From positions 62,001 to 126,000 of the forward strand of contig RAYM01000015.1 of assembly GCA_003611805.1 (NCBI GenBank): DNA of 64,000 nt, in the 5' to 3' direction. Position 1 is the first letter of the stretch; each line of letters starts with the position of its first letter. This stretch comes from a bacterium 1xD42-87 (GTDB taxonomy: Bacteria; Bacillota; Clostridia; Lachnospirales; Lachnospiraceae). Of this stretch, positions 55,069 to 62,359 are shown one piece after another. Made by a program: the position numbers and the translations under genes. Under the pieces are notes generated by a model. It made no database searches. It saw only the letters and a program-made list of their open reading frames with translations, and was not told the origin of the DNA.

Positions 55069-55185
55069 ATGGGATTAACATGTAAACCAGTAGGCAAAAT
55101 GAGAAGTATCACAAGAAAGTTAGAGAATCAGTTGGCAGAGGAAGCAAAGTTACAGAAAGAGAAAAAAGGAAAAGAAAGCAGATAA
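55069..55185 (+). CDS. Very small basic protein
   Basis: 38 residues behind AAAAGGAG. MGLTCKPVGKMRSITRKLEN followed by a lysine/glutamate helix. It ends 13 nt before a phosphoesterase gene. Unknown; too short to classify. Confidence 0.4.
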   Translation: MGLTCKPVGKMRSITRKLENQLAEEAKLQKEKKGKESR

Positions 55186-55198
55186 GAGGTAGGTAGTT

Positions 55199-55969
55199 AT
55201 GGCGGTTTGGATCACAGGTGATATACACGGAAATCCACAAAGTTTTTCAACAGATATTTTTCCAGAGCAGAAAGCAATGACAAAAGATGATGTAGTTATT
55301 ATTCTTGGTGATTTCGGACTCGTGTGGGATTACAAGGGAGAAAATAGAACTGAGAAGTATTGGCTAGACTGGCTTGAAAATAAACCGTTCACAACACTGT
55401 TTGTTGATGGCAACCATGATAATTTTGATAGACTTGATAATTACCCAATAGAACAGTGGCACGGAGGAAATGTGCATTTCATTCGTCCATCAGTCATTCA
55501 TCTTATGAGAGGTCAGATTTTCAGTATTGAAGATAAGTCATTCTTTGCTTTTGGTGGTGCAAGCAGCCATGATATATCTGCTGGAATATTGGAACCTGAT
55601 GATCCAGGACTCAAAGAAAAGAAGAAAAAGTTAGACAAAAATCCATACGCTTTATACAGAATCAATCATGTAAGCTGGTGGGAAAGAGAACTTCCAAATG
55701 AAGAAGAAATGAATGAGGGATTGGTGAATCTCAAAAAATATAATAATAAGGTAGATTATATCATTACTCATAGTCCATATACTTCATTGCTTAGGCAGAT
55801 GGACGGTGGCTCAGAATTATATCAGAGAGATAGATTGACTGATTATTTGCAAAGTATTAAACAGAGTGTCGATTATAAGGCATGGATTTTCGGACATATG
55901 CACCAGAACAAAACTTTTCACTGGGAAAGAAGTAGTTGCTTATATGAGCAGATTATAAGGATTCTGTAG
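55199..55969 (+). CDS. Calcineurin-like metallophosphoesterase
   Basis: 256 residues. The family's metal-binding motifs appear in order: GDIHG (7-11), LGDFGLVWD (36-44), GNHDN (71-75), ITHSP and GHMHQN near the end. The two-metal centre would hydrolyse phosphomono- or diesters; the sequence style is that of phage/prophage phosphodiesterases. Complete and full length. The start follows AAGAGGTAGG. Substrate unknown: nucleotide signals or RNA ends are possible. Confidence 0.88.
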   Translation: MAVWITGDIHGNPQSFSTDIFPEQKAMTKDDVVIILGDFGLVWDYKGENRTEKYWLDWLENKPFTTLFVDGNHDNFDRLDNYPIEQWHGGNVHFIRPSVIHLMRGQIFSIEDKSFFAFGGASSHDISAGILEPDDPGLKEKKKKLDKNPYALYRINHVSWWERELPNEEEMNEGLVNLKKYNNKVDYIITHSPYTSLLRQMDGGSELYQRDRLTDYLQSIKQSVDYKAWIFGHMHQNKTFHWERSSCLYEQIIRIL

Positions 55970-55978
55970 AAAGGAATA

Positions 55979-56326
55979 GTGATTAAAATGAATCAATATC
56001 CAAAAGTCAAGTGCCTAAATTGCAGAAAAGAAATTGGGGAGTGTAATTTTAAAACCTTTACAGTCAATTTGAAAGGTTATGATAAGAATGGTAAAAGAAA
56101 ATTATTTTGCAGTCAAGAGTGTTATGAACAATATAAAAAGCAGTTTGAAGTAGAAGTATATAATGGGTGTTCAATTTACGCAGTTGAGCATTTGGGAGAA
56201 ATAAGGTATATGCCTTGGTGGTTCTCAAGTTACTATTTTACAAATATCGAAGACTGTAGAAAGAGAATAGATAGAAAAGAAGTAGGTATTTATCCTTCAT
56301 ATTTGTTTGGATTATTAGTTAGATAG
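55979..56326 (+). CDS. Hypothetical zinc-finger-like protein
   Basis: 115 residues from GTG 55979 (AAAGGAAT upstream; ATG 55988 is an alternative). KCLNCRKEIGECNF and LFCSQECYEQY give a C-x2-C ... C-x3-C zinc site like those of MYM/TRASH fingers. The C-terminal half is aromatic (MPWWFSSYYFTN). Unknown function. Confidence 0.5.
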   Translation: MIKMNQYPKVKCLNCRKEIGECNFKTFTVNLKGYDKNGKRKLFCSQECYEQYKKQFEVEVYNGCSIYAVEHLGEIRYMPWWFSSYYFTNIEDCRKRIDRKEVGIYPSYLFGLLVR

Positions 56327-56603
56327 AGAATAATCAATCAGGTACACAGTAACAAGTAAACATTTCGCACGGTTATCCGTAGACAAATCCAATAATTACA
56401 ACTGAACAGTTATGTCCGTTTTGGGTGGTGAACAGCATACCCTTGGCTTAAATTACGCAAAATTTAGCCATAAACCACTGATGACATAGATTTTATTATA
56501 GATTTGTTCTGATCTAATTTCTATGTTCCAGTCTGAGAAGGCTGTTGATGTTATATATGATGTGAAAATATTTTTAATGAATTTATTTACAGGAGGAACA
56601 AAT
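56327..56603 (+). promoter_or_regulatory. 277-nt structured leader of the replication operon
   Basis: No gene is supported here. TGGCT-T-AAATT pairs with AATTT-AGCCA (about 56453-56482, one bulged T), TAGAT pairs with ATCTA near 56495-56516, and ATAGA near 56488 pairs with TCTAT near 56519. The ribosome site AGGAGG at about 56592 serves TTG 56604. It resembles a regulated 5' leader; I see no consensus promoter in it. Confidence 0.4.
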
Positions 56604-57548
56604 TTGGGATTTCAGGTAAAGAAAGCAGTAAGAGAAAAGATTTATGTAAAGGTAGCATTGATGAGTCCTAGTGGTGGCGGTAAGACGTATTCGGCATTGA
56701 AACTGGCTACTGGCATGGCAAATAAGATTGAGCAGCAGACAGGTAATAGACCGAAGATCCTGCTTGGCAACACAGAGGCAAAGCGTGGATATTACTACGC
56801 TAATGAGTTTGATTATGACATTGTTGATATTGACGCTCCGCATAATCCAGAGAAGTATGTAGAATTCATTGAGTTTGCGGTCAAGGAAGGATATGGAATT
56901 CTTATTATTGACAGTTCTTCTCACGAATGGGAAGGCAAAGGCGGATGTCTTGAACTTCAGCAGCAAGCAGGTGGTACATATCAGGCATGGGGTAAGGTAA
57001 CTCCTAGACATAATAAGTTTATTGAAGCTATCGCAGACAGTCCTATTCATCTGATTGCTACTATGAGGGGCAAGGATCAGTATGAACTTGAAAAGGATGA
57101 AAAGGGTAAGACAAGCGTTAAGAAACTTGGTGTTGGCGCAAAGCAGAGAGATGGTTTTGAGTATGAGTTTACTTGTACGTTCTTGATTGACCAGAAGACA
57201 CATATGGCAGAGGTTCAGAAAGATAATACCCATATCTTTGAAAATGAGACAGCTACATTGTTGAATGAGTCTTATGGCGAAAAGATTATGGAATGGGCAG
57301 ATTCAGGAGAGGGTTATACACCCGTTGTAAGGAACAAAGATACTGGTTCCGATGTTGCAAGTGATGATATTTCTGCTGTTAAGAAAGAAATTATTGCAAT
57401 GTGTACCAAACTTGGTGGCACAAAGAATGAAGAACTGATGACTACATTAAAAGAGTTCGTGCCTAGCGGGAACCCAAATGCACTGAAAGATATCGAGAAA
57501 GCTAATAATTGTTTAGAAAAGATTAAGGCTATCAAGCCTATTGCATAA
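56604..57548 (+). CDS. Sak4-like RecA-fold ATPase (recombination mediator)
   Basis: 314 residues from TTG 56604, fixed by AGGAGG; a longer frame from 56523 has no site. VALMSPSGGGKTYSALKLAT (17-36) is the Walker A region, GILIIDSSSHEWEGKGG the Walker B, and TMRGKDQYELEKDEKG the following sensor region. This is the single-domain RecA-like ATPase family called Sak4 in phages, which promotes single-strand annealing or strand exchange and works with SSB. The SSB gene follows 20 nt later. The C-terminal tail is acidic, then helical. Confidence 0.85.
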   Translation: MGFQVKKAVREKIYVKVALMSPSGGGKTYSALKLATGMANKIEQQTGNRPKILLGNTEAKRGYYYANEFDYDIVDIDAPHNPEKYVEFIEFAVKEGYGILIIDSSSHEWEGKGGCLELQQQAGGTYQAWGKVTPRHNKFIEAIADSPIHLIATMRGKDQYELEKDEKGKTSVKKLGVGAKQRDGFEYEFTCTFLIDQKTHMAEVQKDNTHIFENETATLLNESYGEKIMEWADSGEGYTPVVRNKDTGSDVASDDISAVKKEIIAMCTKLGGTKNEELMTTLKEFVPSGNPNALKDIEKANNCLEKIKAIKPIA

Positions 57549-57568
57549 TCAGAGGAGGATAAGAAAGA

Positions 57569-58003
57569 ATGAATAAAGTAGAACTTGTAGGAAGATTAAC
57601 TCGTGATCCAGAGGTTAGATACACACAGGGAGAAAACGCAAGTGCGATTGCACGTTTCTCCGTTGCTGTAAACAGACGTTTTAAGAACAATGAAGGTAAT
57701 TATGATGCAGATTTTATCAACTGTGTTGCATTTAGTAAATCTGCTGAGTTTATTGAGAAGTATTTTAAGAAGGGTATGGCTATCGGTATTTCGGGTCGTA
57801 TTCAGACAGGTAACTATACAAACAAGGACGGTGTAAAGGTTTATACGACAGATGTTGTTGTAGAAGAAGCGGAGTTTGTTGAGAGTAAAAATAGCGGTGG
57901 GGCATCTGCACCTTCAAATACGTCAGCAAGCAACAATGCACCTTCTGCTGATGGTTTTATGAATATTCCTGATGGCATAGATGAAGAACTTCCATTTTCA
58001 TAA
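57569..58003 (+). CDS. ssb: Single-stranded DNA-binding protein
   Basis: 144 residues. The N-terminal OB fold reads MNKVELVGRLTRDPEVRYTQ, then VAVNRRFKNNEG, NCVAFSKSAEFIEKYFKKGM, GISGRIQTGNYTN and VYTTDVVVEEAEF, all SSB hallmarks. A flexible Ser/Ala/Asn linker leads to the acidic tip EELPFS, the peptide that recruits replication partners. GAGGAGGATAAG precedes the ATG. Complete and full length. Confidence 0.97.
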   Translation: MNKVELVGRLTRDPEVRYTQGENASAIARFSVAVNRRFKNNEGNYDADFINCVAFSKSAEFIEKYFKKGMAIGISGRIQTGNYTNKDGVKVYTTDVVVEEAEFVESKNSGGASAPSNTSASNNAPSADGFMNIPDGIDEELPFS

Positions 58004-58015
58004 GAGGTGATAAAA

Positions 58016-58636
58016 ATAGGACATTCACATGGTACATGTTGGACTAATGAAATGGTAGTGTCTGAAATTGATAGGGTTGTTCAATCGCTTGAGTTGGATA
58101 GATTTCCAACTCATAGCGAGATTGAACAGTTTTATGGAAACAAATCATTGACAAATAAGATATCAAAAAGTGGTGGTACAAAATATTGGGCTTCCAGATT
58201 AGGATATGGAGTTAAAGATTGTGAAAGTGAGTTTGGTGATTATTTTGAAAGATATGCGATAGATGATATTTATCAACACACTGGACTTAGTAGTTACAAA
58301 AATAAAGTTGGATATCCATATGACATTACTACAAATAGGCACATTAAAGTTGATATAAAGAGTTCAACAATTATAGAAAATAATTATGGCTACAAGTTTC
58401 ATTCATTTAATTTAGAGAAGAAAGAACCAACATGTGATATTTATATTTTGTATTGTCTAAATGATAATGACGAAATTCATAAGACAATGATTATTCCATC
58501 TTGTCATGTATATGGACAGACTCAGATAGGTATATCAGCATATGGAAATAGTAAATGGGATAAATATAGAGATCAATGGAAGTGGTTTGAAAAATATAAT
58601 GATTTTTACATAAAATTGGAGAAAAATTCAATATGA
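58016..58636 (+). CDS. Putative PD-(D/E)XK nuclease (likely ATA start)
   Basis: About 206 residues from ATA 58016: AGAGGTGAT lies directly upstream, and the in-frame GTG 58007 is inside that site. FGDYFERYAIDDIYQ then YPYDITTNRHIKVDIKSSTI provides the E...D...DxK pattern of the nuclease fold (VDIKSS). The N-terminal half (MVVSEIDRVVQSLELDRFPT, THSEIEQFYG) resembles a DNA-binding region of homing or restriction-like enzymes. It may be a replication-associated nuclease. TATGA overlap with the next gene. Confidence 0.6.
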   Translation: MGHSHGTCWTNEMVVSEIDRVVQSLELDRFPTHSEIEQFYGNKSLTNKISKSGGTKYWASRLGYGVKDCESEFGDYFERYAIDDIYQHTGLSSYKNKVGYPYDITTNRHIKVDIKSSTIIENNYGYKFHSFNLEKKEPTCDIYILYCLNDNDEIHKTMIIPSCHVYGQTQIGISAYGNSKWDKYRDQWKWFEKYNDFYIKLEKNSI

Positions 58637-59094
58637 GAAATCAATCAATAGTTACTTGTAAATATTCTGGGTGTTTGCATCCAGACAAAACATTGGATAA
58701 GGAACAGGCGGTTAAATCGGGTAATTCATATTATCATCCAGACTGTTTTCAAACAAAGGAAGATATCAAAAAGATTATTGATCTGTTCAAGAATCATATA
58801 AATCCTAATCCCGTATATTCAACCTTGCAAAGTGTAATCAAGAATATCGTTTTTACAAAAGGACTTGGTAGCGATTTTCTATTGTTTGGATTGCAGTATT
58901 ATATTGACCACAAAATACCATTGAATTATCCGCAAGGACTTTACTATGTAATACAAAATAAACAAGTGTTGGATGCTTATAATAAATCAAAAGTGAAGAA
59001 CATGAAAAGCAACATTGAAATTAAAGAAGATTCTGGCTCGGAATTTACTCATGTTCCGATTCAAAATAAAAGTTTTGCAGATATTATAAAGTGA
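58633..59094 (+). CDS. Replication-operon hypothetical protein with zinc finger
   Basis: 153 residues. IVTCKYSGCLHPDKTLDK and YYHPDCF supply C-x4-C ... H-x2-C, a LIM/TRASH-like zinc unit. The remainder is helical with an ordered NYPQGLYYVIQNKQVLDAYN region. Placement between a nuclease and the replicative helicase suggests a helicase loader or replisome accessory, unproven. Confidence 0.55.
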   Translation: MRNQSIVTCKYSGCLHPDKTLDKEQAVKSGNSYYHPDCFQTKEDIKKIIDLFKNHINPNPVYSTLQSVIKNIVFTKGLGSDFLLFGLQYYIDHKIPLNYPQGLYYVIQNKQVLDAYNKSKVKNMKSNIEIKEDSGSEFTHVPIQNKSFADIIK

Positions 59095-59108
59095 GGGGTG
59101 ATAGCTAT

Positions 59109-60458
59109 TTGGCATTAGACATTTCATTAATCTCAGACAATCAGGCTGAAGCAGGAGTAATTGCCACTTTGGTATATCATCCTGAATTTATATTGCATAC
59201 AGACTATTTAAGACCTTCATATTTTTATAATGTAGAAAATGGCTGTATTTATTGGGCGATACAGGAATTATACAAAAACGGTGTTGAGACAATAGACGCT
59301 ATCAACATTACTAATATGCTCAACTCCAATAAGGCTGTAAAGAAAAAGATAGAAGAATATAATTTGACGGATATGCAAGAGTTCATTTCGATGAGCCAGT
59401 TCGCTTGCAGACATACATTGGAAGAATACAAATTGCTTGTGAATAATGTAGTTACAATGTCATTTAAGAGAGACTTAAACAAGGTTGTTTTGGAAGTACA
59501 GTCTGCTTGCTTCAATAGCGATTCTGACTTGAATAAACTCAATTCTCTGGTGAATACGAAAATCAACAAATTGACGGAGCAGTATATTACATCAAATGAA
59601 ATAGAATTATTTGGCAGTCGTGTGGATGACTTGTGGAAAGAAATTTGCAGTCGTAGGACAGAAGATGGAGTTTATGGAATCCCTTCAAAATATGAAAGGC
59701 TAAATGAGTATTTTACATATGAGCCTGGGGAACTTGTATTGCTGAAAGCAAGAATGAAAAAGGGTAAATCTGCATTTTTTATGAATGAAGCAATTCATAA
59801 GATTAAAAATGGTGTTCCAACACTCTTTTTTGACACAGAAATGCAGGACAGATTATTTTATGAGAGGATGCTTGCGAACTTAACAGGAATTGAAGTAAAG
59901 AGAATTAAAAACGGTAGATATTCTCATGAAGAAGGTCAGAAATTAGAGAAAACAAATGAGTGGATCAAGAAGCAGCCATTCGTTCATATCTACACTCCAC
60001 AAACAACAGATGAAGAAATATATGCTATACATAAAATTTTGAAATATAAAATGGGATTGGAGTTTAGTATTTTCGATTACATCAAAAGCAACATTCTGTC
60101 TTCTTCTGAAAATTATAATGCTCTTGGTGCAAGATGCGATTTCCTAAAAAACAATATAGCTGGCGAATTGAACATTGCAATGTTGGCTGGCGCACAGCTT
60201 AACAGGGCAAACCAAGTTGCAGATTCAGATAAGCTAGAGCGTTATGTAAGTGCAAGTATGCTATGGAGAGATAAAACAACAGAGGAACTTGCAAAAGATA
60301 CATTGGATTGTGGTAATTTTGCTTTGACTGTAGATCTCAACCGCATGGGCGAACAGATGGGAGAAGATGAGTATATAGATTTTAAATTTGATGGTAACAG
60401 GATGAGGATTGAACAGGCAAAACAACATGATTCATCGTCTAATCCGTTTGAAAAGTGA
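59109..60458 (+). CDS. DnaB-like replicative helicase
   Basis: 449 residues from TTG 59109 (GAGGGGTGAT upstream). An N-terminal DnaB helical domain (ISDNQAEAGVIATLVYHPEF) is followed by the RecA-like motor: LVLLKARMKKGKSAFFMNEA is a divergent Walker A, TLFFDTEMQDRLFYERM the Walker B-like region and AMLAGAQLNRANQVADSDKL motif H3. It would unwind the fork ahead of the polymerase at 62360. The first Walker A glycine is replaced, which is notable. It ends TGA followed by the primase site. Confidence 0.85.
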   Translation: MALDISLISDNQAEAGVIATLVYHPEFILHTDYLRPSYFYNVENGCIYWAIQELYKNGVETIDAINITNMLNSNKAVKKKIEEYNLTDMQEFISMSQFACRHTLEEYKLLVNNVVTMSFKRDLNKVVLEVQSACFNSDSDLNKLNSLVNTKINKLTEQYITSNEIELFGSRVDDLWKEICSRRTEDGVYGIPSKYERLNEYFTYEPGELVLLKARMKKGKSAFFMNEAIHKIKNGVPTLFFDTEMQDRLFYERMLANLTGIEVKRIKNGRYSHEEGQKLEKTNEWIKKQPFVHIYTPQTTDEEIYAIHKILKYKMGLEFSIFDYIKSNILSSSENYNALGARCDFLKNNIAGELNIAMLAGAQLNRANQVADSDKLERYVSASMLWRDKTTEELAKDTLDCGNFALTVDLNRMGEQMGEDEYIDFKFDGNRMRIEQAKQHDSSSNPFEK

Positions 60459-60469
60459 GGTGATAAAGG

Positions 60470-61489
60470 GTGGCTAACGACTACGATAATGAAGCTCTTA
60501 TAGAGTTATGTTCAAAAGTAGATTTGTTTGAATATGCAAGTAAGGATATAGACTTTGAAGGTCGCGGAGATAGTTATGCTGCCCATTGCCCAAAACATAT
60601 TGACAAGACACCTTCTCTTGTAATTACTCCAAGCAAAAATTTGTTCCATTGCTTTTCCTGCGGTGTTGGTGGAAATATTATCAACTGGCTAATGACATTT
60701 GAGAATATGTTATTTAATGATGCAGTTAAAAAAGTTGGTGTATTAGCAGGAGTAGATGTAAAGAACCTGAAGCAATGCAGCGCATTAAAGGTGTATAAAA
60801 ATCTTGCACAAATTACAGAAGCTAAAAAGAAAAATGTGGTTGATAGAGTTATACTGAATGATTCTGAAATAGATAAATATGAAGATAAAGTTCCTGAAGA
60901 GTGGATAGATGAGGGGATTAATCCAGATATTATGAAAAAATATAATGTTAGGATTGACAACATGGCAAATAGAATAGTCTACCCTGTATATGATAGCGAA
61001 TTACGATTGATCGGATTTAAGGGGCGCACAAGATATAAGAACTATAAGGAAATGAAAATCAAGAAGTACCAAAATTATCAGAAGATTGGTACAACAGATT
61101 TCTTTGTAGGGATGAAAGAAAACTACGAAAATATTATAAATCACGATGAAGTTATCATCTTTGAAGGTATCAAGTCTGGCATGAAAGTAGGGGGGTGGGG
61201 GTATAATTATTGGCTTTCAAGTGAGACGGGGTGGTTAAATGATGATCAAGTGTTATTGCTCATTAAATTAGGAGTAAAAAACATAGTTATTGCTTATGAC
61301 AATGATGTTGATATTAAAAAGATACAAGAATGTACAAAAAAACTTAGGAAGTTTACAAATGTATATGTTGTGACTGACAGGAAGTTTGTAAAAGAAAGAT
61401 TATTAGGAAAAATAGAAGATAAAATGTCTCCCTGTGATAAAGGCAAGGAAGTATGGGAGATTTTATATAGAGAGAAAAGGAGGTTATAA
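60470..61489 (+). CDS. DnaG-like primase (CHC2 zinc + TOPRIM)
   Basis: 339 residues from GTG 60470 behind GAGGTGATAA. C40-x2-H43 and C61-x2-C64 (HCPKHIDKTPSL, LFHCFSCGVGGNI) is the CHC2 zinc domain. DEVIIFEGIKSGMKVGG then KNIVIAYDNDVD near 215-280 is the TOPRIM metal site. Shorter than cellular DnaG and without a clear C-terminal helicase-binding domain. It makes RNA primers for the fork and lies next to its helicase. Confidence 0.9.
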   Translation: MANDYDNEALIELCSKVDLFEYASKDIDFEGRGDSYAAHCPKHIDKTPSLVITPSKNLFHCFSCGVGGNIINWLMTFENMLFNDAVKKVGVLAGVDVKNLKQCSALKVYKNLAQITEAKKKNVVDRVILNDSEIDKYEDKVPEEWIDEGINPDIMKKYNVRIDNMANRIVYPVYDSELRLIGFKGRTRYKNYKEMKIKKYQNYQKIGTTDFFVGMKENYENIINHDEVIIFEGIKSGMKVGGWGYNYWLSSETGWLNDDQVLLLIKLGVKNIVIAYDNDVDIKKIQECTKKLRKFTNVYVVTDRKFVKERLLGKIEDKMSPCDKGKEVWEILYREKRRL

Positions 61490-61495
61490 TAATAT

Positions 61496-62335
61496 TTGAC
61501 TGAAGAAGAATTATTTGTAATGGATACTATGACATGGAGTTTTTCACGATTAAATTCATATTATAATTGTGCTTATGAATGGTATTTACATTACTTGGAA
61601 TGTAATAAATCAGAAAATGGATTTTTTGGAGAGTACGGATCTTTTATACATAAAATACTTGAAAAATATATAAGTGGTGAATTGTCGTTGTTTGACTTAA
61701 ATCAATACTATGAGGAAAACTTCAATGAATCAGTTCCACACGATGCGCCGCCAAATAAATACGTTGATATTAGACAGTCATATTATGACAAAGGGATCGA
61801 GTATTTGAATAATATAGATTTGGATTTAGACAGATATGAAATCCTTGGAGTAGAAAAAGAAATACACTTTACAATAGAAGATAAAGACTTTGTAGGATAT
61901 ATAGACTTGTTGGTTAAGGATAGAGAAACAGATGAAATAATTATTATTGACCACAAATCGGCAAGTATTAAGATTTTGAAAAATGGGAGTATCAGTAAAA
62001 CGGATCAGAAACATTTCTTAGAGTTTAAAAGGCAGCTTTATCTATATTCAATCCCCATTGTAAAAGAATATGGTAGTGTTTCCAAATTAAAGTGGAATAT
62101 GTTTAAAGATCAGAAATGGATTGAAATACCTTGGAAACAAGAAGAATATGATGAGGCTATCCAGTGGGCGAAAGATACTTTGAAACTTATTGAGAATGAA
62201 TCTTTGTGGCTACCAAATCAGGATTACTATTATTGCAATTATTTATGTGGACAGAGAAATAATGCTTGTGAATTTAAGCCACAGCCAATTAGTAAGAAAA
62301 GCAATGATGATGAATATTACAATCCAAACGAATAG
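61496..62335 (+). CDS. RecB-family (PD-(D/E)XK) nuclease with Fe-S-type cysteines
   Basis: 279 residues from TTG 61496 (GGAGGTTATAATAAT upstream). WSFSRLNSYYNCAYEWYLHY opens it. GSFIHKILEKYISGE, VGYIDLLVKD, EIIIIDHKSA and KRQLYLYSIPI are the conserved H, D, D-x-K and QxxxY motifs. A cysteine early (YNC) plus YYYCNYLCGQRNNACEF at the end match the four-cysteine iron-sulfur arrangement of AddB/Cas4-like enzymes. It probably acts as a replication or recombination exonuclease. Confidence 0.85.
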   Translation: MTEEELFVMDTMTWSFSRLNSYYNCAYEWYLHYLECNKSENGFFGEYGSFIHKILEKYISGELSLFDLNQYYEENFNESVPHDAPPNKYVDIRQSYYDKGIEYLNNIDLDLDRYEILGVEKEIHFTIEDKDFVGYIDLLVKDRETDEIIIIDHKSASIKILKNGSISKTDQKHFLEFKRQLYLYSIPIVKEYGSVSKLKWNMFKDQKWIEIPWKQEEYDEAIQWAKDTLKLIENESLWLPNQDYYYCNYLCGQRNNACEFKPQPISKKSNDDEYYNPNE

Positions 62336-62359
62336 ACCAATGTAAGCGAGGTGATAAAT

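Noticed and set aside
56583-57233. Long - strand frames such as the one opposite the Sak4-like gene
   Set aside because: They mirror the codon pattern of strongly supported + strand genes and have no ribosome site or recognisable domain.
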